DNA from: JAEUOS01 sp046160545
GTDB taxonomy: Bacteria; Pseudomonadota; Gammaproteobacteria; Burkholderiales; JAEUOS01
Direction: 5' to 3'
Length of the DNA: 64,000 nucleotides
Assembly (NCBI GenBank): GCA_046160545.1
Contig: JBJXGS010000193.1
Location: 53,835 to 117,834 of the forward strand
Every line of letters begins with the position of its first letter. Position 1 is the stretch's first letter. Shown here piece after piece: positions 6,958-15,425 of this stretch. The notes below the pieces were generated by a model that was not told the origin of the DNA, searched no databases, and saw only the letters and a list, made by a program, of their open reading frames with translations. Position numbers and translations under genes: made by a program.

Positions 6958-8216
6958 GTTTTCTCCTGCGCCTGGCAGCTTTAAGCGCATGGAACCGGCG
7001 CCTGACGCTGGGGCTACTCATGGCGTCGATCGCGCTCTCGACGGTTCTGTTGGTCGGCATCGAGCGCCTGCGCCAGGATGCGCGCGCAAGTTTCAACGAG
7101 GCGGTGTCGGGCGCCGATCTCGTGGTCGGGCCGCGCGGCAGCCCCGTGGGGCTGATCCTTTATGCGGTGTTTCGCATCGGTGCGCCAACCGACACGCTTT
7201 CGTGGGCCGCCTTCCAGAAACTCGAGCGCGACCCGGCGGTGGCCTGGGCGGTGCCGCTCTCTCTCGGTGACTCGCATCGCGGCTTCGCGGTGCTGGGTAC
7301 CACCAAGACGTACTTCGAGCGCTTTCGCCACGGCGACAAGCGCCCGCTCGCCTACGCGGCCGGGCGCGGCTTCGACGGCATTTTCGAGGCCGTGATCGGC
7401 GCGGAGGTCGCCGAGCGCCTCAAGTATTCGGTCGGCGCACGCATCACGCTTGCGCACGGCACGGGCGAGGGCATGCAGGCCGAACACGCCGACAAGCCGT
7501 TCACGGTCTCCGGCATCCTGGCGCGCACCGGCACGCCGGTGGATCGCACCGTGCACGTGAGCCTGGAAGCAATCGAGGCGATCCACCTGGACTGGCGCGG
7601 CGGTGCGCCCATCCCCGGCGTGGTGATCCCGCCGGAATTCGTGCGCAAGTTCGATCTGACGCCCAAGACCATCAGCGCGGCCCTGATCGGACTTAACAGT
7701 CGCGCCGAGGTGTTCGAGGTGCAGCGGCGGCTACACGCCGAGCGTGCGGAACCCATGCTGGCCGTCCTGCCCGGCGTGGCGCTGGACGAACTCTGGCAGC
7801 TCCTGGGCACAGCCGAGCGTACGCTCGCGGTGGTGTCCGCGCTGGTGGCGCTGGTGTCGTTTGCGGGGCTGATTGCGGCCGTGCTGGCCGGACTCAACGA
7901 GCGCCGCCGCGAATTGGCCATCCTGCGCGCGGTCGGCGCCCGGCCTCGCGAGCTCACTTTGTTGCTGTTTTGCGAAGGGTTTCTGGTCACCGTTGGCGGC
8001 GTCGTCGCGGGACTGGTGGTCCTGGCGCTTGGCACGGCCGCATTCGGCGATACACTGCTCTCTGCCTACGGCGTGCAGCTCACGACCCGCCTCCTTGCCT
8101 TCGATGAGGCGCCGCTTGTCGCCGGCATCCTGGCCGCAGGGTGCCTGGCAAGCCTGGTCCCTGGGGTACGCGCCTACCGGCTTTCGCTGGCAGATGGATT
8201 GACACCGCACACATGA
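6954..8216 (+). CDS. FtsX/MacB-like ABC transporter permease
   Basis: 420 residues: an N-terminal transmembrane helix (LTLGLLMASIALSTVLLVGI), a large periplasmic domain (about residues 45-280, MacB_PCD type, with GADLVVGPRGSPVGLILYAV), then three C-terminal helices in the FtsX domain containing LNERRRELAILRAVGARPRE, the cytoplasmic coupling segment of this family. Start ATG overlaps the stop of the ATPase gene and its own stop overlaps the next start, so ATPase, permease and DUF3299 protein are made together. Confidence 0.9.
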   Translation: MSFLLRLAALSAWNRRLTLGLLMASIALSTVLLVGIERLRQDARASFNEAVSGADLVVGPRGSPVGLILYAVFRIGAPTDTLSWAAFQKLERDPAVAWAVPLSLGDSHRGFAVLGTTKTYFERFRHGDKRPLAYAAGRGFDGIFEAVIGAEVAERLKYSVGARITLAHGTGEGMQAEHADKPFTVSGILARTGTPVDRTVHVSLEAIEAIHLDWRGGAPIPGVVIPPEFVRKFDLTPKTISAALIGLNSRAEVFEVQRRLHAERAEPMLAVLPGVALDELWQLLGTAERTLAVVSALVALVSFAGLIAAVLAGLNERRRELAILRAVGARPRELTLLLFCEGFLVTVGGVVAGLVVLALGTAAFGDTLLSAYGVQLTTRLLAFDEAPLVAGILAAGCLASLVPGVRAYRLSLADGLTPHT

Positions 8217-8821
8217 GCCATTCCCACTCCACGCAACGTCGACGCTTCGCCCAGGCAATGCTGGCTGCGGCGGCTGCCGCCGTGGTCCCCGCCGGCCTGG
8301 CCCAGGAGCGCGGCGGGTTCAAGCTGGGCGACCGGCTCGCGCCGGGCACCGCGCGCAGCGGCGCCACTTACCGCGAAATCGATTGGGAAAAGCTCGTCCC
8401 GCCGGGCTGGGACCCTGCGGCGGCCTTCAAGGGACTTGACCTTGCCAACCTGAAGGATGGCGACCCGCGCGCCATGGAAGCCATGGCGCGCGTCCAGGAA
8501 GCCTGGGACCAGGCGCCGCTGAACCAGGAGATGCACAACATCAAGGTGCGCATCCCGGGCTTTGTCGTGCCGCTGGAACGGCGCGGCACCCTGATCTACG
8601 AATTCCTGCTGGTACCCTACTTTGGCGCCTGCATCCACACCCCGCCGCCACCTGCCAACCAGATCATCCATGTCTTCCCGGCGCGCCCGGTGACCGACGT
8701 GATCGCGATGGACCCGGTGTGGGTGAGTGGCCCGATCGAGAACAAGCGCAGCGCCACCGCCATGGGCCGCGCCGGCTACCGCATGGGCGCCGACCTGGTC
8801 ACGCCGTACAAGAAGCGCTGA
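8213..8821 (+). CDS. DUF3299 exported protein of the zinc-linked cluster
   Basis: 202 residues; start ATG at 8213 overlaps the permease stop. The N-terminus reads QRRRFAQAMLAAAAAAVVPA and may be a Tat signal peptide (twin arginine then F) with cleavage after GLAQ. The mature domain has the DUF3299 signature IPGFVVPLE...FLLVPYFGACIHTPPPPANQ, whose conserved Cys and two His residues could bind metal. DUF3299 genes are habitual neighbours of DUF2796 and the ABC pair; the biochemical role is not known. Confidence 0.82.
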   Translation: MSHSHSTQRRRFAQAMLAAAAAAVVPAGLAQERGGFKLGDRLAPGTARSGATYREIDWEKLVPPGWDPAAAFKGLDLANLKDGDPRAMEAMARVQEAWDQAPLNQEMHNIKVRIPGFVVPLERRGTLIYEFLLVPYFGACIHTPPPPANQIIHVFPARPVTDVIAMDPVWVSGPIENKRSATAMGRAGYRMGADLVTPYKKR

Positions 8822-8858
8822 CCGCGAGGCCCCCGCAAGCGCCGGGGCCGCCAGTTTC

Positions 8859-8867
8859 TGCTATGCT
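8859..8867 (+). promoter_or_regulatory. Candidate extended -10 promoter element for the COG0523 gene
   Basis: TGcTATGCT at 8859-8867 has the extended -10 form and lies about 50 bases before the GTPase start. No clear -35 is seen, as allowed for extended -10 promoters. It suggests that the GTPase gene can be transcribed apart from the preceding overlapping genes. Confidence 0.35.
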
Positions 8868-8915
8868 CGCGCCCCCTCGCAACAAGCCCGTCCGCAGCAC
8901 ACGGCAAAAATCGCA

Positions 8916-9896
8916 ATGTCCGTCCAGGTTCCAGTCACCATCCTCACCGGCTTCCTAGGTGCCGGCAAGACCACGCTCCTCAACCGCATCCTGACCGAGC
9001 AGCACGGCCTGAAGATCGCGGTCATCGAGAACGAATTCGGCGAAGAGGGGATCGACAATGAGATCCTGCTGCGCGAACAGGGTCGCGAGCAGATCATCGA
9101 GATGAACAACGGCTGCATCTGCTGCACCGTGCGCGGCGACCTGGTGCGCATCCTGGGCGACTTGAAGCGCAAGCGCGACTCCGGCAAGCTGGCTTTTGAC
9201 CGCGTCATCATCGAGACCACGGGCTTAGCCGATCCGGCCCCGGTGGCGCAGACCTTTTTCATCGACGACGCGATCGCCGAGTACTACCTGCTCGACGCCG
9301 TCGTGACGGTGGTCGATGCCAAGCACGCCCAGACCCAGTTGGACGAGCACCACGAGGCACAGGAGCAGGTCGGCTTTGCCGACCGCATCCTGCTCTCCAA
9401 GGTGGACCTGGTGGGCGAAGATGAGCAGATCCGCCTGAAGGACCGCCTGAAACGCATGAACCCGCGCGCGCCGATCAAGCCCGTGCACTTCGGCAACGCG
9501 CCGATCGCCGAGGTGCTTGACATCCGCGGCTTCAACCTCAATGCGATCCTCGAAATCGACCCGGACTTCCTCGAGGGCGATGACCACAGCCACGACGATA
9601 GCGTCAAGTCGTTCATCTACAAGACCGCCAAGCCCTTCGATTCGATGAAGCTCGAGGAATTCCTGGGCGCCATGATCCAGGTCTACGGCAAGGACATGCT
9701 GCGCTACAAGGGTGTGCTCAACGTGAGCGGGCAGAACCGGCGCGTGGTATTCCAGGGCGTGCACATGATGATGGGCGGCGACCTGGCCAAACCCTGGGGC
9801 GAAAACGAGGCCAGAACGAGTAAAATGGTGTTCATCGGTCGCAATCTCCCGCAGGACGTCTTCATCAAGGGTCTGGAGTTGTGCACCGTCACCTGA
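8916..9896 (+). CDS. COG0523 (CobW/ZigA-type) GTP-dependent metal chaperone
   Basis: 326 residues from the ATG at 8916. Walker A GFLGAGKTT (residues 12-20), the metal-binding GCICC motif (C67-I-C69-C70), Walker B-like IIETTGLADPAP and guanine-specificity SKVD are intact; the C-terminal CobW_C domain follows a short acidic/His stretch (EGDDHSHDD). COG0523 proteins use GTP hydrolysis to deliver metal, in Zur-regulated members zinc, to client proteins during starvation. Placement behind the Zur-type cluster and before dksA fits the zinc group; cobalamin or nitrile-hydratase roles have no support nearby. Confidence 0.9.
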   Translation: MSVQVPVTILTGFLGAGKTTLLNRILTEQHGLKIAVIENEFGEEGIDNEILLREQGREQIIEMNNGCICCTVRGDLVRILGDLKRKRDSGKLAFDRVIIETTGLADPAPVAQTFFIDDAIAEYYLLDAVVTVVDAKHAQTQLDEHHEAQEQVGFADRILLSKVDLVGEDEQIRLKDRLKRMNPRAPIKPVHFGNAPIAEVLDIRGFNLNAILEIDPDFLEGDDHSHDDSVKSFIYKTAKPFDSMKLEEFLGAMIQVYGKDMLRYKGVLNVSGQNRRVVFQGVHMMMGGDLAKPWGENEARTSKMVFIGRNLPQDVFIKGLELCTVT

Positions 9897-9968
9897 AATT
9901 TCACCCGGCATGCCAGCATACGGCGGGCCGGGTCCGATTCATATCTGTCCAGGAAGCAAGGGTTCGCC

Positions 9969-10409
9969 ATGGCAGGCGCCGTCAAGTCCAAACCGCAAGC
10001 TAAGCCCCTCAGCGAGGCAGAGCTTTTGCGCATGCCCGCCAAGGATTACATGAACGAGGCGCAACTGGCCTTCTTCAAGGCGCGCCTGGAAACCCAGCGC
10101 GACGAACTCCTGGCCAACGCCGGCGAGACTTCTGAGCACCTGCGCGAGACCCCTTCGGTTCCTGACCCGGCCGACCGCGCGACGATCGAGGAAGAACACG
10201 CCCTCGAGCTGCGTACCCGCGACCGCGAGCGCAAGCTCATGAAGAAAATCGAAGGTTCGCTGATGCGTATCGAGACCGGCGACTACGGATTTTGTGACGA
10301 GACCGGCGAGCCCATCGGCTTGAAGCGGCTCCTGGCGCGCCCGACGGCCAACCTCACCATCGAGGCGCAGCAAAGGCGCGAGCTCAAGCAAAAAATGTAC
10401 GGAGAGTAG
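9969..10409 (+). CDS. dksA: RNA polymerase-binding transcription factor DksA (zinc-finger cysteines mostly lost)
   Basis: 146 residues. The coiled coil carries the acidic tip DPADRA (D66, D69, A71) needed to act in the polymerase secondary channel with ppGpp. The C-terminal globular domain reads FCDETGEPIGLKRLLARPTA; in place of the four zinc cysteines of E. coli DksA it has C109, T112, T130 and A133, so only one cysteine is left and zinc binding is unlikely. This C/T/T/A-like form is common in alpha- and betaproteobacteria and resembles the zinc-independent DksA2 of Pseudomonas. It follows the zinc-chaperone gene by 72 bases. Confidence 0.93.
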   Translation: MAGAVKSKPQAKPLSEAELLRMPAKDYMNEAQLAFFKARLETQRDELLANAGETSEHLRETPSVPDPADRATIEEEHALELRTRDRERKLMKKIEGSLMRIETGDYGFCDETGEPIGLKRLLARPTANLTIEAQQRRELKQKMYGE

Positions 10410-10496
10410 TCGCCGCTGGCGCTTGGCGCAGCCTGCCGCGGCACCGCAGCACGGGCCTTGCGCCAGGCACGGCCGGGCCCCGGGGATGTTTCTCAA

Positions 10497-11723
10497 GTGA
10501 TCTCCCTCTTCAACAAGAAACCCGCACCGCAGCCCCGCAAAGGTCGGGTCGCGGTCGAGCACGGCTTCTCCGGCGGCGCGAAGCCACAGCCCAAGGGCAA
10601 GGACCCGGCAGGCGCCGGCGCGCAGGACGACCCGGTACAAGCCGAAATCGCTGCCAACCGCGCGGCTGGTGTCACCTCGGTCATGATGATGGATGTGCAG
10701 GAGGCGCGCTTCGATGCGGCTCCCGCGCTCGAGGAAGCGGCGATCCTCTACGCCAATCGCCAGGATGACGCCGCGCGCGCCGCCCTCGAGGAAGCGCTGG
10801 CCCAGGACGACCTGCCCGTCCCGGTGGTGCGGCAGGCCTTCGCGATGCTGTTCGACCTGTTCGAGAACTCCGGCAATCGTAACGACTTCGAATCCACTGC
10901 GCTTGCCTTCGCGGTACGACTGGAGACTTCGCCGCCGGCCTTCAATGACCGTTCGAACATCAAGCAGGAAGCGGTGCGTGCCGGCAACCTGCCGCAGGTG
11001 GCCTTCGGCGCGAAGCTCGATGCCGAGGCAGTGCGCCAATGCGACCAGGCGCGCGCCTTCGCCGCCAAGAATCCGGCGCTGCGTCTGGATGCCTCCAAGA
11101 TCGAGAGCGTCACGCCCGAGGGCGCCGACCACCTGCATGCGCTGATCGCGGGCCTTAAGCGCTCCGCGCGCATCATCGAGTTCGGCGGCGCAGCGCACCT
11201 GACGGCTTTGCTTGGCAGCCTCACGGAAACCGGGCGCGCCGATGTGCCGCAACCCTATTGGCTCCTCATGCTGGACCTGCTGCAACTGCAGGGCATGCAG
11301 GCCGAGTACGAAGAGACCGCGCTCAATTACTGCGTCACCTACGAGGTGTCGCCGCCGGCCTGGGTCGATGCCCCCAAGCCCAAGACCGGACGTGCCTCCG
11401 GCGCGCCGACGCCGACCGTGCCGCTGCCCGACGACGCCTTCTACCTGAGCGGCGAGATCGAAGGCAGCGCGCAGGCCACCGTCAAGGCCATCGGCGACTA
11501 CGCCGCCGAGAAAACCCTGCTGGTGATCGACACCTTCAACGTCAAGCGCCTGGATTTCATCGCCGCGGGCGCGCTGCTCAACCTGGTATCGGCACTGAAG
11601 GGCACCGACCGGCAGATCGAGATCCGCAACCCCAGCCCGCTGATCGCGGCGCTGCTGGTGGCGATGGGCTTCACCGAGTGCGCGCGACTATCGCGGCGCA
11701 AGGAATCCAAGCCGCAACCTTGA
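10497..11723 (+). CDS. STAS-domain protein with internally duplicated architecture
   Basis: 408 residues from GTG at 10497 (ISLFNKKP), preferred over an upstream frame with an unlikely leader. After a basic, low-complexity N-terminus come a helical block, a STAS-like segment (about residues 175-235), a second helical block and a C-terminal STAS domain (about 315-395) with LLVIDTFNVKRLDFIAAGAL. The helical blocks end in matching motifs, ESTALAFAVRLETSPPAF and EETALNYCVTYEVSPPAW, showing an internal duplication. STAS domains mediate regulated protein contacts in anti-sigma antagonists and transporters; no partner is visible. The gene sits between dksA and hslV, a common arrangement in Burkholderiales. 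Confidence 0.75.
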   Translation: MISLFNKKPAPQPRKGRVAVEHGFSGGAKPQPKGKDPAGAGAQDDPVQAEIAANRAAGVTSVMMMDVQEARFDAAPALEEAAILYANRQDDAARAALEEALAQDDLPVPVVRQAFAMLFDLFENSGNRNDFESTALAFAVRLETSPPAFNDRSNIKQEAVRAGNLPQVAFGAKLDAEAVRQCDQARAFAAKNPALRLDASKIESVTPEGADHLHALIAGLKRSARIIEFGGAAHLTALLGSLTETGRADVPQPYWLLMLDLLQLQGMQAEYEETALNYCVTYEVSPPAWVDAPKPKTGRASGAPTPTVPLPDDAFYLSGEIEGSAQATVKAIGDYAAEKTLLVIDTFNVKRLDFIAAGALLNLVSALKGTDRQIEIRNPSPLIAALLVAMGFTECARLSRRKESKPQP

Positions 11724-11789
11724 AAGGCGCGCAGGCGCCACCATTTGCAACCATCGTGCGGTGTGCAGCCGCGCAGAGTCCGGCCCGGC

Positions 11790-12326
11790 ATGGAACAATT
11801 CCACGGTACCACCATACTTGCAGTGCGGCGCGGCGCCCAGGTCGCCTTAGGCGGTGACGGCCAGGTCACCCTGGGCAATGTCATCGTCAAGGCTGGCGCC
11901 AAGAAGGTGCGGCGCCTGTATCACGACCGCATCCTGGCCGGCTTCGCCGGCGGCACCGCGGATGCCTTCACGCTCTTCGAGCGCTTCGACGCCAAGCTCG
12001 ACAAGCACCAGGGGCACCTGATGCGTGCCGCGGTCGAACTGGCGCGCGACTGGCGCACCGACCGTATCCTGCGCCGCCTCGATGCCATGCTCGCAGTAGC
12101 CGACCGCGAGCACTCGCTCATCATCACCGGCAATGGCGATGTGCTCGAGCCCGAAGCAGGCATCGTCGCCATCGGCTCGGGTGGCGCCTTCGCACAGGCG
12201 GCTGCCAAGGCCTTGCTGGAGAACACCACCCTCACGCCGGCCGAGATCGTCAAGAAGGCGCTCACCATCGCCGGGGAGATCTGCATCTACACCAACCAGC
12301 AGCACGCCATCGAGGAACTAGGCTAA
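11790..12326 (+). CDS. hslV: ATP-dependent protease HslVU, peptidase subunit HslV
   Basis: 178 residues from the ATG at 11790 (MEQFHGTTILAVRRG). The proteasome-type fold is evident: catalytic N-terminal threonine after a short propeptide ending HG, the G-G-D-G-Q-V-T-LGN strand, VRRLYHDRILAGFAGGTADAF and the C-terminal NQQHAIEELG. It forms a double hexamer that is activated by HslU and degrades misfolded or regulatory proteins in the cytoplasm. hslU starts five bases after its stop. Confidence 0.97.
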   Translation: MEQFHGTTILAVRRGAQVALGGDGQVTLGNVIVKAGAKKVRRLYHDRILAGFAGGTADAFTLFERFDAKLDKHQGHLMRAAVELARDWRTDRILRRLDAMLAVADREHSLIITGNGDVLEPEAGIVAIGSGGAFAQAAAKALLENTTLTPAEIVKKALTIAGEICIYTNQQHAIEELG

Positions 12327-12330
12327 ATCC

Positions 12331-13659
12331 ATGTCGGCCATGACACCGCAGGAAATCGTGCATGAGCTCGACCGGCACATCGTCGGCCAGGCGCGCGCCA
12401 AGCGCGCGGTCGCCATCGCGTTGCGCAACCGCTGGCGGCGCCAGAACGTCGCCGAGCCACTGCGCTCCGAGATCACGCCCAAGAACATCCTCATGATCGG
12501 CCCCACCGGGGTGGGCAAGACCGAGATTGCCCGCCGCCTGGCGCGGCTGGCTGACGCTCCTTTCATCAAGGTCGAGGCGACCAAGTTCACCGAAGTCGGC
12601 TACGTCGGGCGCGATGTCGACACCATCATCCGCGACTTGGCCGAGATCGCCGTCAAGGAGACCCGCGAGGCGGAAATGAAGCGCCAGCGCGCGCGCGCCG
12701 CCGATGCCGCCGAGGAGCGCATCCTCGATGTGCTGCTGCCGCCGCCGGCGGACCGCGCGCTGCAGCCGCAAGGCGAGGCCGAGAACGCGACGCGGCAGAA
12801 ATTCCGCAAGAAACTGCGCGAGGGCGGGTTCGACGAGGCCGAGATCGAGATCGAGGTCGCGCAGCCGGCCGCGCAGATGGAAGTGATGGCGCCGCCCGGC
12901 ATGGAAGAACTCACGTCGCAGCTGCAGGGCATGTTCGCCAACCTGGGCCAGGGCAAGCGCCGCATGAAAAAGCTCAAGGTCAAGGACGCGCTGCGCATGG
13001 TCACCGACGAGGAAGCGGCCAGGCTCGTCAACGACGACGAACTCAAGGTGCGCGCGATCCGGAACGTCGAGGAAAACGGCATCGTTTTCCTGGACGAGAT
13101 CGACAAGATCGCCAGCCGCTCCGAGACCCAGGGCGCCGACGTGTCGCGCCAGGGTGTGCAGCGCGACCTCCTGCCCTTAGTCGAGGGCACCACGGTCACC
13201 ACCAAGTACGGCATGGTCAAGACCGACCACATCCTGTTCATCGGCTCGGGTGCCTTTCACTTCGCCAAGCCCTCCGACCTGATCCCGGAGCTGCAGGGCC
13301 GCTTTCCGATCCGTGTCGAACTGGAGTCCCTCACGGTCGAGGACTTCGAAAAGATCCTGACGGCAACGCACGCCTCGCTGACGCGCCAATACGAGGCGCT
13401 CCTGGCCACCGACAACCTGCGCGTCGAATTCACACCCGAAGGCGTCAGGCGCCTGGCGGAGATCGCGTTTTCGGTCAACGAGAAGACCGAGAATATCGGC
13501 GCACGCCGGCTGCACACGGTCATGGAAAAGCTGCTCGAGGAAATTTCCTTCGAAGCCGCCGGCGCCACGGCCAAGCTGACGACCATCGACCCGGCCTACG
13601 TCGATGGGCGCCTGGCCGAACTGGCCAAGTCCGAAGACCTGGCGCGCTACGTCCTGTGA
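12331..13659 (+). CDS. hslU: ATP-dependent protease HslVU, ATPase subunit HslU
   Basis: 442 residues of an AAA+ unfoldase: MTPQEIVHELDRHIVGQ N-terminus, Walker A GPTGVGKTE, GYVGRDVDT pore loop, an inserted I-domain (about residues 110-230), Walker B FLDEIDKIA, sensor region and the C-terminal tail DLARYVL that docks into HslV. It unfolds substrates and feeds them to HslV. The first or the fourth codon could be the start (ATG at 12331 or 12340). Its stop codon overlaps the GTG of the next gene. Confidence 0.97.
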   Translation: MSAMTPQEIVHELDRHIVGQARAKRAVAIALRNRWRRQNVAEPLRSEITPKNILMIGPTGVGKTEIARRLARLADAPFIKVEATKFTEVGYVGRDVDTIIRDLAEIAVKETREAEMKRQRARAADAAEERILDVLLPPPADRALQPQGEAENATRQKFRKKLREGGFDEAEIEIEVAQPAAQMEVMAPPGMEELTSQLQGMFANLGQGKRRMKKLKVKDALRMVTDEEAARLVNDDELKVRAIRNVEENGIVFLDEIDKIASRSETQGADVSRQGVQRDLLPLVEGTTVTTKYGMVKTDHILFIGSGAFHFAKPSDLIPELQGRFPIRVELESLTVEDFEKILTATHASLTRQYEALLATDNLRVEFTPEGVRRLAEIAFSVNEKTENIGARRLHTVMEKLLEEISFEAAGATAKLTTIDPAYVDGRLAELAKSEDLARYVL

Positions 13660-14801
13660 ACGCGCTCCCCGCAGCCGACGACGATGCCCGCGCGGCGTCG
13701 TTCCAGACCCTGCAGGAGATCGTCGCCGCCGCGCGCGCACGCCTGGGCCCTGGCGCATGGGCCTACCTGGTGGGCGGTACCGAGACGGAAGCAACCGTGC
13801 GACGCAATCGCCTGGCGCTCGACGCGCTGGCGTTCCGGCCGCGGGTCTTGAACGACGTGCGCGACGCGGCGCCCACCGGCACCTGCCTGGGCCTGCCCGT
13901 GCGCCTGCCGATAATCCTGGCGCCGGTCGGCGGTGTGGAAGCTTTCGTCGCCGGTGGCGCTGCCACCTCGGCGCAAGCGGCAGCAGCCTTCGGTATCCCC
14001 TTGATGCTGTCTTCAGTGTGCCAGCCGGGCCTGGAGGCGACTGCGCAGGCCGCTGATGCGCAGCGCATCTTCCAGCTTTACGTGCGCGGCGACGACGCCT
14101 GGGTCGACGACTGGGTGCGCCGCGCGCGCGACAACGACTACAGTGCCTTCTGCCTCACGGTGGACAGCGCCTTCTACAGTCGGCGTGAGCGTGACATCAT
14201 CGGCCGTTACGCGAAACCCTGGCGTCCGGCGGACAGCGCCGGATTGGCCTGGCAGTCGGCGCTCTCATGGCGCGAGGTCGCCCGCTTCAAGGACAAGTGG
14301 GACCTGCCCTTGATCTTAAAGGGCATCGCGACTGCGGAAGACGCCGCATTGGCGGCAGAGCATGGTGTGGACGTGGTCTATGTCTCCAACCACGGTGGCC
14401 GGCAGCTCGATTGCGGCCTGGGCAGCCTCACCGTATTGCCGGAGGTCATCGCAGCCGTCGCCGGCCGGGCCCAGGTGTGGGTCGACGGCGGGGCCATGCG
14501 CGGCAGTGACGTGCTGAAGGCGCTGGCACTCGGTGCATCGATGGTCGGCATCGGGCGGCTCGCCTGCCTGGGGCTGGCGGCGGCCGGCGCGCCCGGCCTG
14601 GTGCGCACCCTGGAACTCCTCGAGGAGGAGATGCGTATCGGCCTGGGCTTGCTGGGTGCAACGCGCGTCGCTCATTTGACGCCGCGCCACCTCGCGGCAG
14701 CAGCGCCGGTCGCCGACCATGGCGTGCTGGGCGCGTTTCCGTTGCTGGACACGCAGGCGCCGCCGCCGAGGCAACCTGACTCAACGGGCGCCGGCACCTG
14801 A
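13656..14801 (+). CDS. FMN-dependent alpha-hydroxyacid oxidase/dehydrogenase
   Basis: 381 residues from a GTG that overlaps the hslU stop (GTGA). The TIM-barrel family signature YVSNHGGRQLD carries the catalytic His and substrate-binding Arg; ILAPVGG and ILKGI contribute FMN contacts, and FQLYVRGDD matches the conserved FQLYV strand. The group oxidises L-lactate, glycolate, mandelate and other 2-hydroxyacids to the 2-keto acid. Short relative to membrane-bound LldD-type enzymes only at the N-terminus. Substrate is undetermined; coupling to the protease operon is probably positional rather than functional. Confidence 0.88.
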   Translation: MNALPAADDDARAASFQTLQEIVAAARARLGPGAWAYLVGGTETEATVRRNRLALDALAFRPRVLNDVRDAAPTGTCLGLPVRLPIILAPVGGVEAFVAGGAATSAQAAAAFGIPLMLSSVCQPGLEATAQAADAQRIFQLYVRGDDAWVDDWVRRARDNDYSAFCLTVDSAFYSRRERDIIGRYAKPWRPADSAGLAWQSALSWREVARFKDKWDLPLILKGIATAEDAALAAEHGVDVVYVSNHGGRQLDCGLGSLTVLPEVIAAVAGRAQVWVDGGAMRGSDVLKALALGASMVGIGRLACLGLAAAGAPGLVRTLELLEEEMRIGLGLLGATRVAHLTPRHLAAAAPVADHGVLGAFPLLDTQAPPPRQPDSTGAGT

Positions 14802-14870
14802 GGAGCCCGCAACTGCCCTGAGTGGCGACCGGCAGGCCCGGACCGCGCAAGCGGCAGTACAATTCCCGAT

Positions 14871-15248
14871 ATGCATCGCTGGTTCCGCCGCCCCTTGCGC
14901 TTGGTCGCCCTGACCGTCGCCCTGCTGCAATTGGGGCTGCCGGTGGCCGCATACGCCAAGTCGGCCGCCAAGGGCGCGCTGACCCAGGAAATCTGCACCG
15001 CGACCGGAGTCAGGCAGATCATCCTGGACGACGACGGTCAGGCACACGAGATCCGCACAAGTGCGCAGGGGGATCATTCCCAGCACTGTTCGATGTGCGG
15101 TGCCGGCCCGTTGCTGCCGCTGCAAACCCTGATCGATTGGCACGTCAGCCAGACCCAGCGCGGAGAGATCCGCCTCTCCAGCGTCTGCGCTCCATCACCG
15201 GACTCGGTCGCCAAGCCGCCGGCCACCGGCCCGCCTTCCCGCCTGTAA
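14871..15248 (+). CDS. DUF2946 protein, copper-cluster associated
   Basis: 125 residues: a hydrophobic N-terminal segment (VALTVALLQLGLPVAAYA) that may be a signal peptide or anchor, then TGVRQIILDDDGQ and the short cysteine/histidine motif H69-S-Q-H72-C73-S-M-C76, the DUF2946 hallmark. The family is poorly characterised but commonly lies next to copper chaperones and TonB receptors for copper. Here it precedes an MbnH-like di-haem enzyme and a PCu(A)C protein, so a role in periplasmic copper handling is likely by context. Confidence 0.72.
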   Translation: MHRWFRRPLRLVALTVALLQLGLPVAAYAKSAAKGALTQEICTATGVRQIILDDDGQAHEIRTSAQGDHSQHCSMCGAGPLLPLQTLIDWHVSQTQRGEIRLSSVCAPSPDSVAKPPATGPPSRL

Positions 15249-15338
15249 TTCCTGCTAAGGGCCGGTGCGGACGAATGCGCCGGCATGCACGTCAGGGCAC
15301 ATCGCCAGCCGTGACTCCCTTTTTGCGGAAGCGTCGCC

Positions 15339-15425
15339 ATGTTCAAAGCCATGAAGAAGCTTCGCCTGCGGCCTGACGAGGCAGCCGGTACGCAGGCCGT
15401 CCTGCGCGTCGCACACGGTCAATGA
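15339..15425 (+). CDS. Possible 28-residue leader peptide overlapping the di-haem enzyme start
   Basis: ATG at 15339, with cggaag ten bases before it, opens a frame of 28 codons starting MFKAMKKLRLRPDEA and ending in a TGA that overlaps the next ATG (ATGA at 15422-15425). The peptide is basic at its start and has no recognised domain. The downstream gene lacks its own visible ribosome site, so translational coupling through this small frame is plausible. It could equally be chance open sequence. Confidence 0.35.
   Translation: MFKAMKKLRLRPDEAAGTQAVLRVAHGQ

Noticed and set aside
9939..11285. 448-codon minus-strand open frame
   Set aside because: Antisense to dksA and the STAS gene, which have clear homology; composition is typical of a shadow frame.
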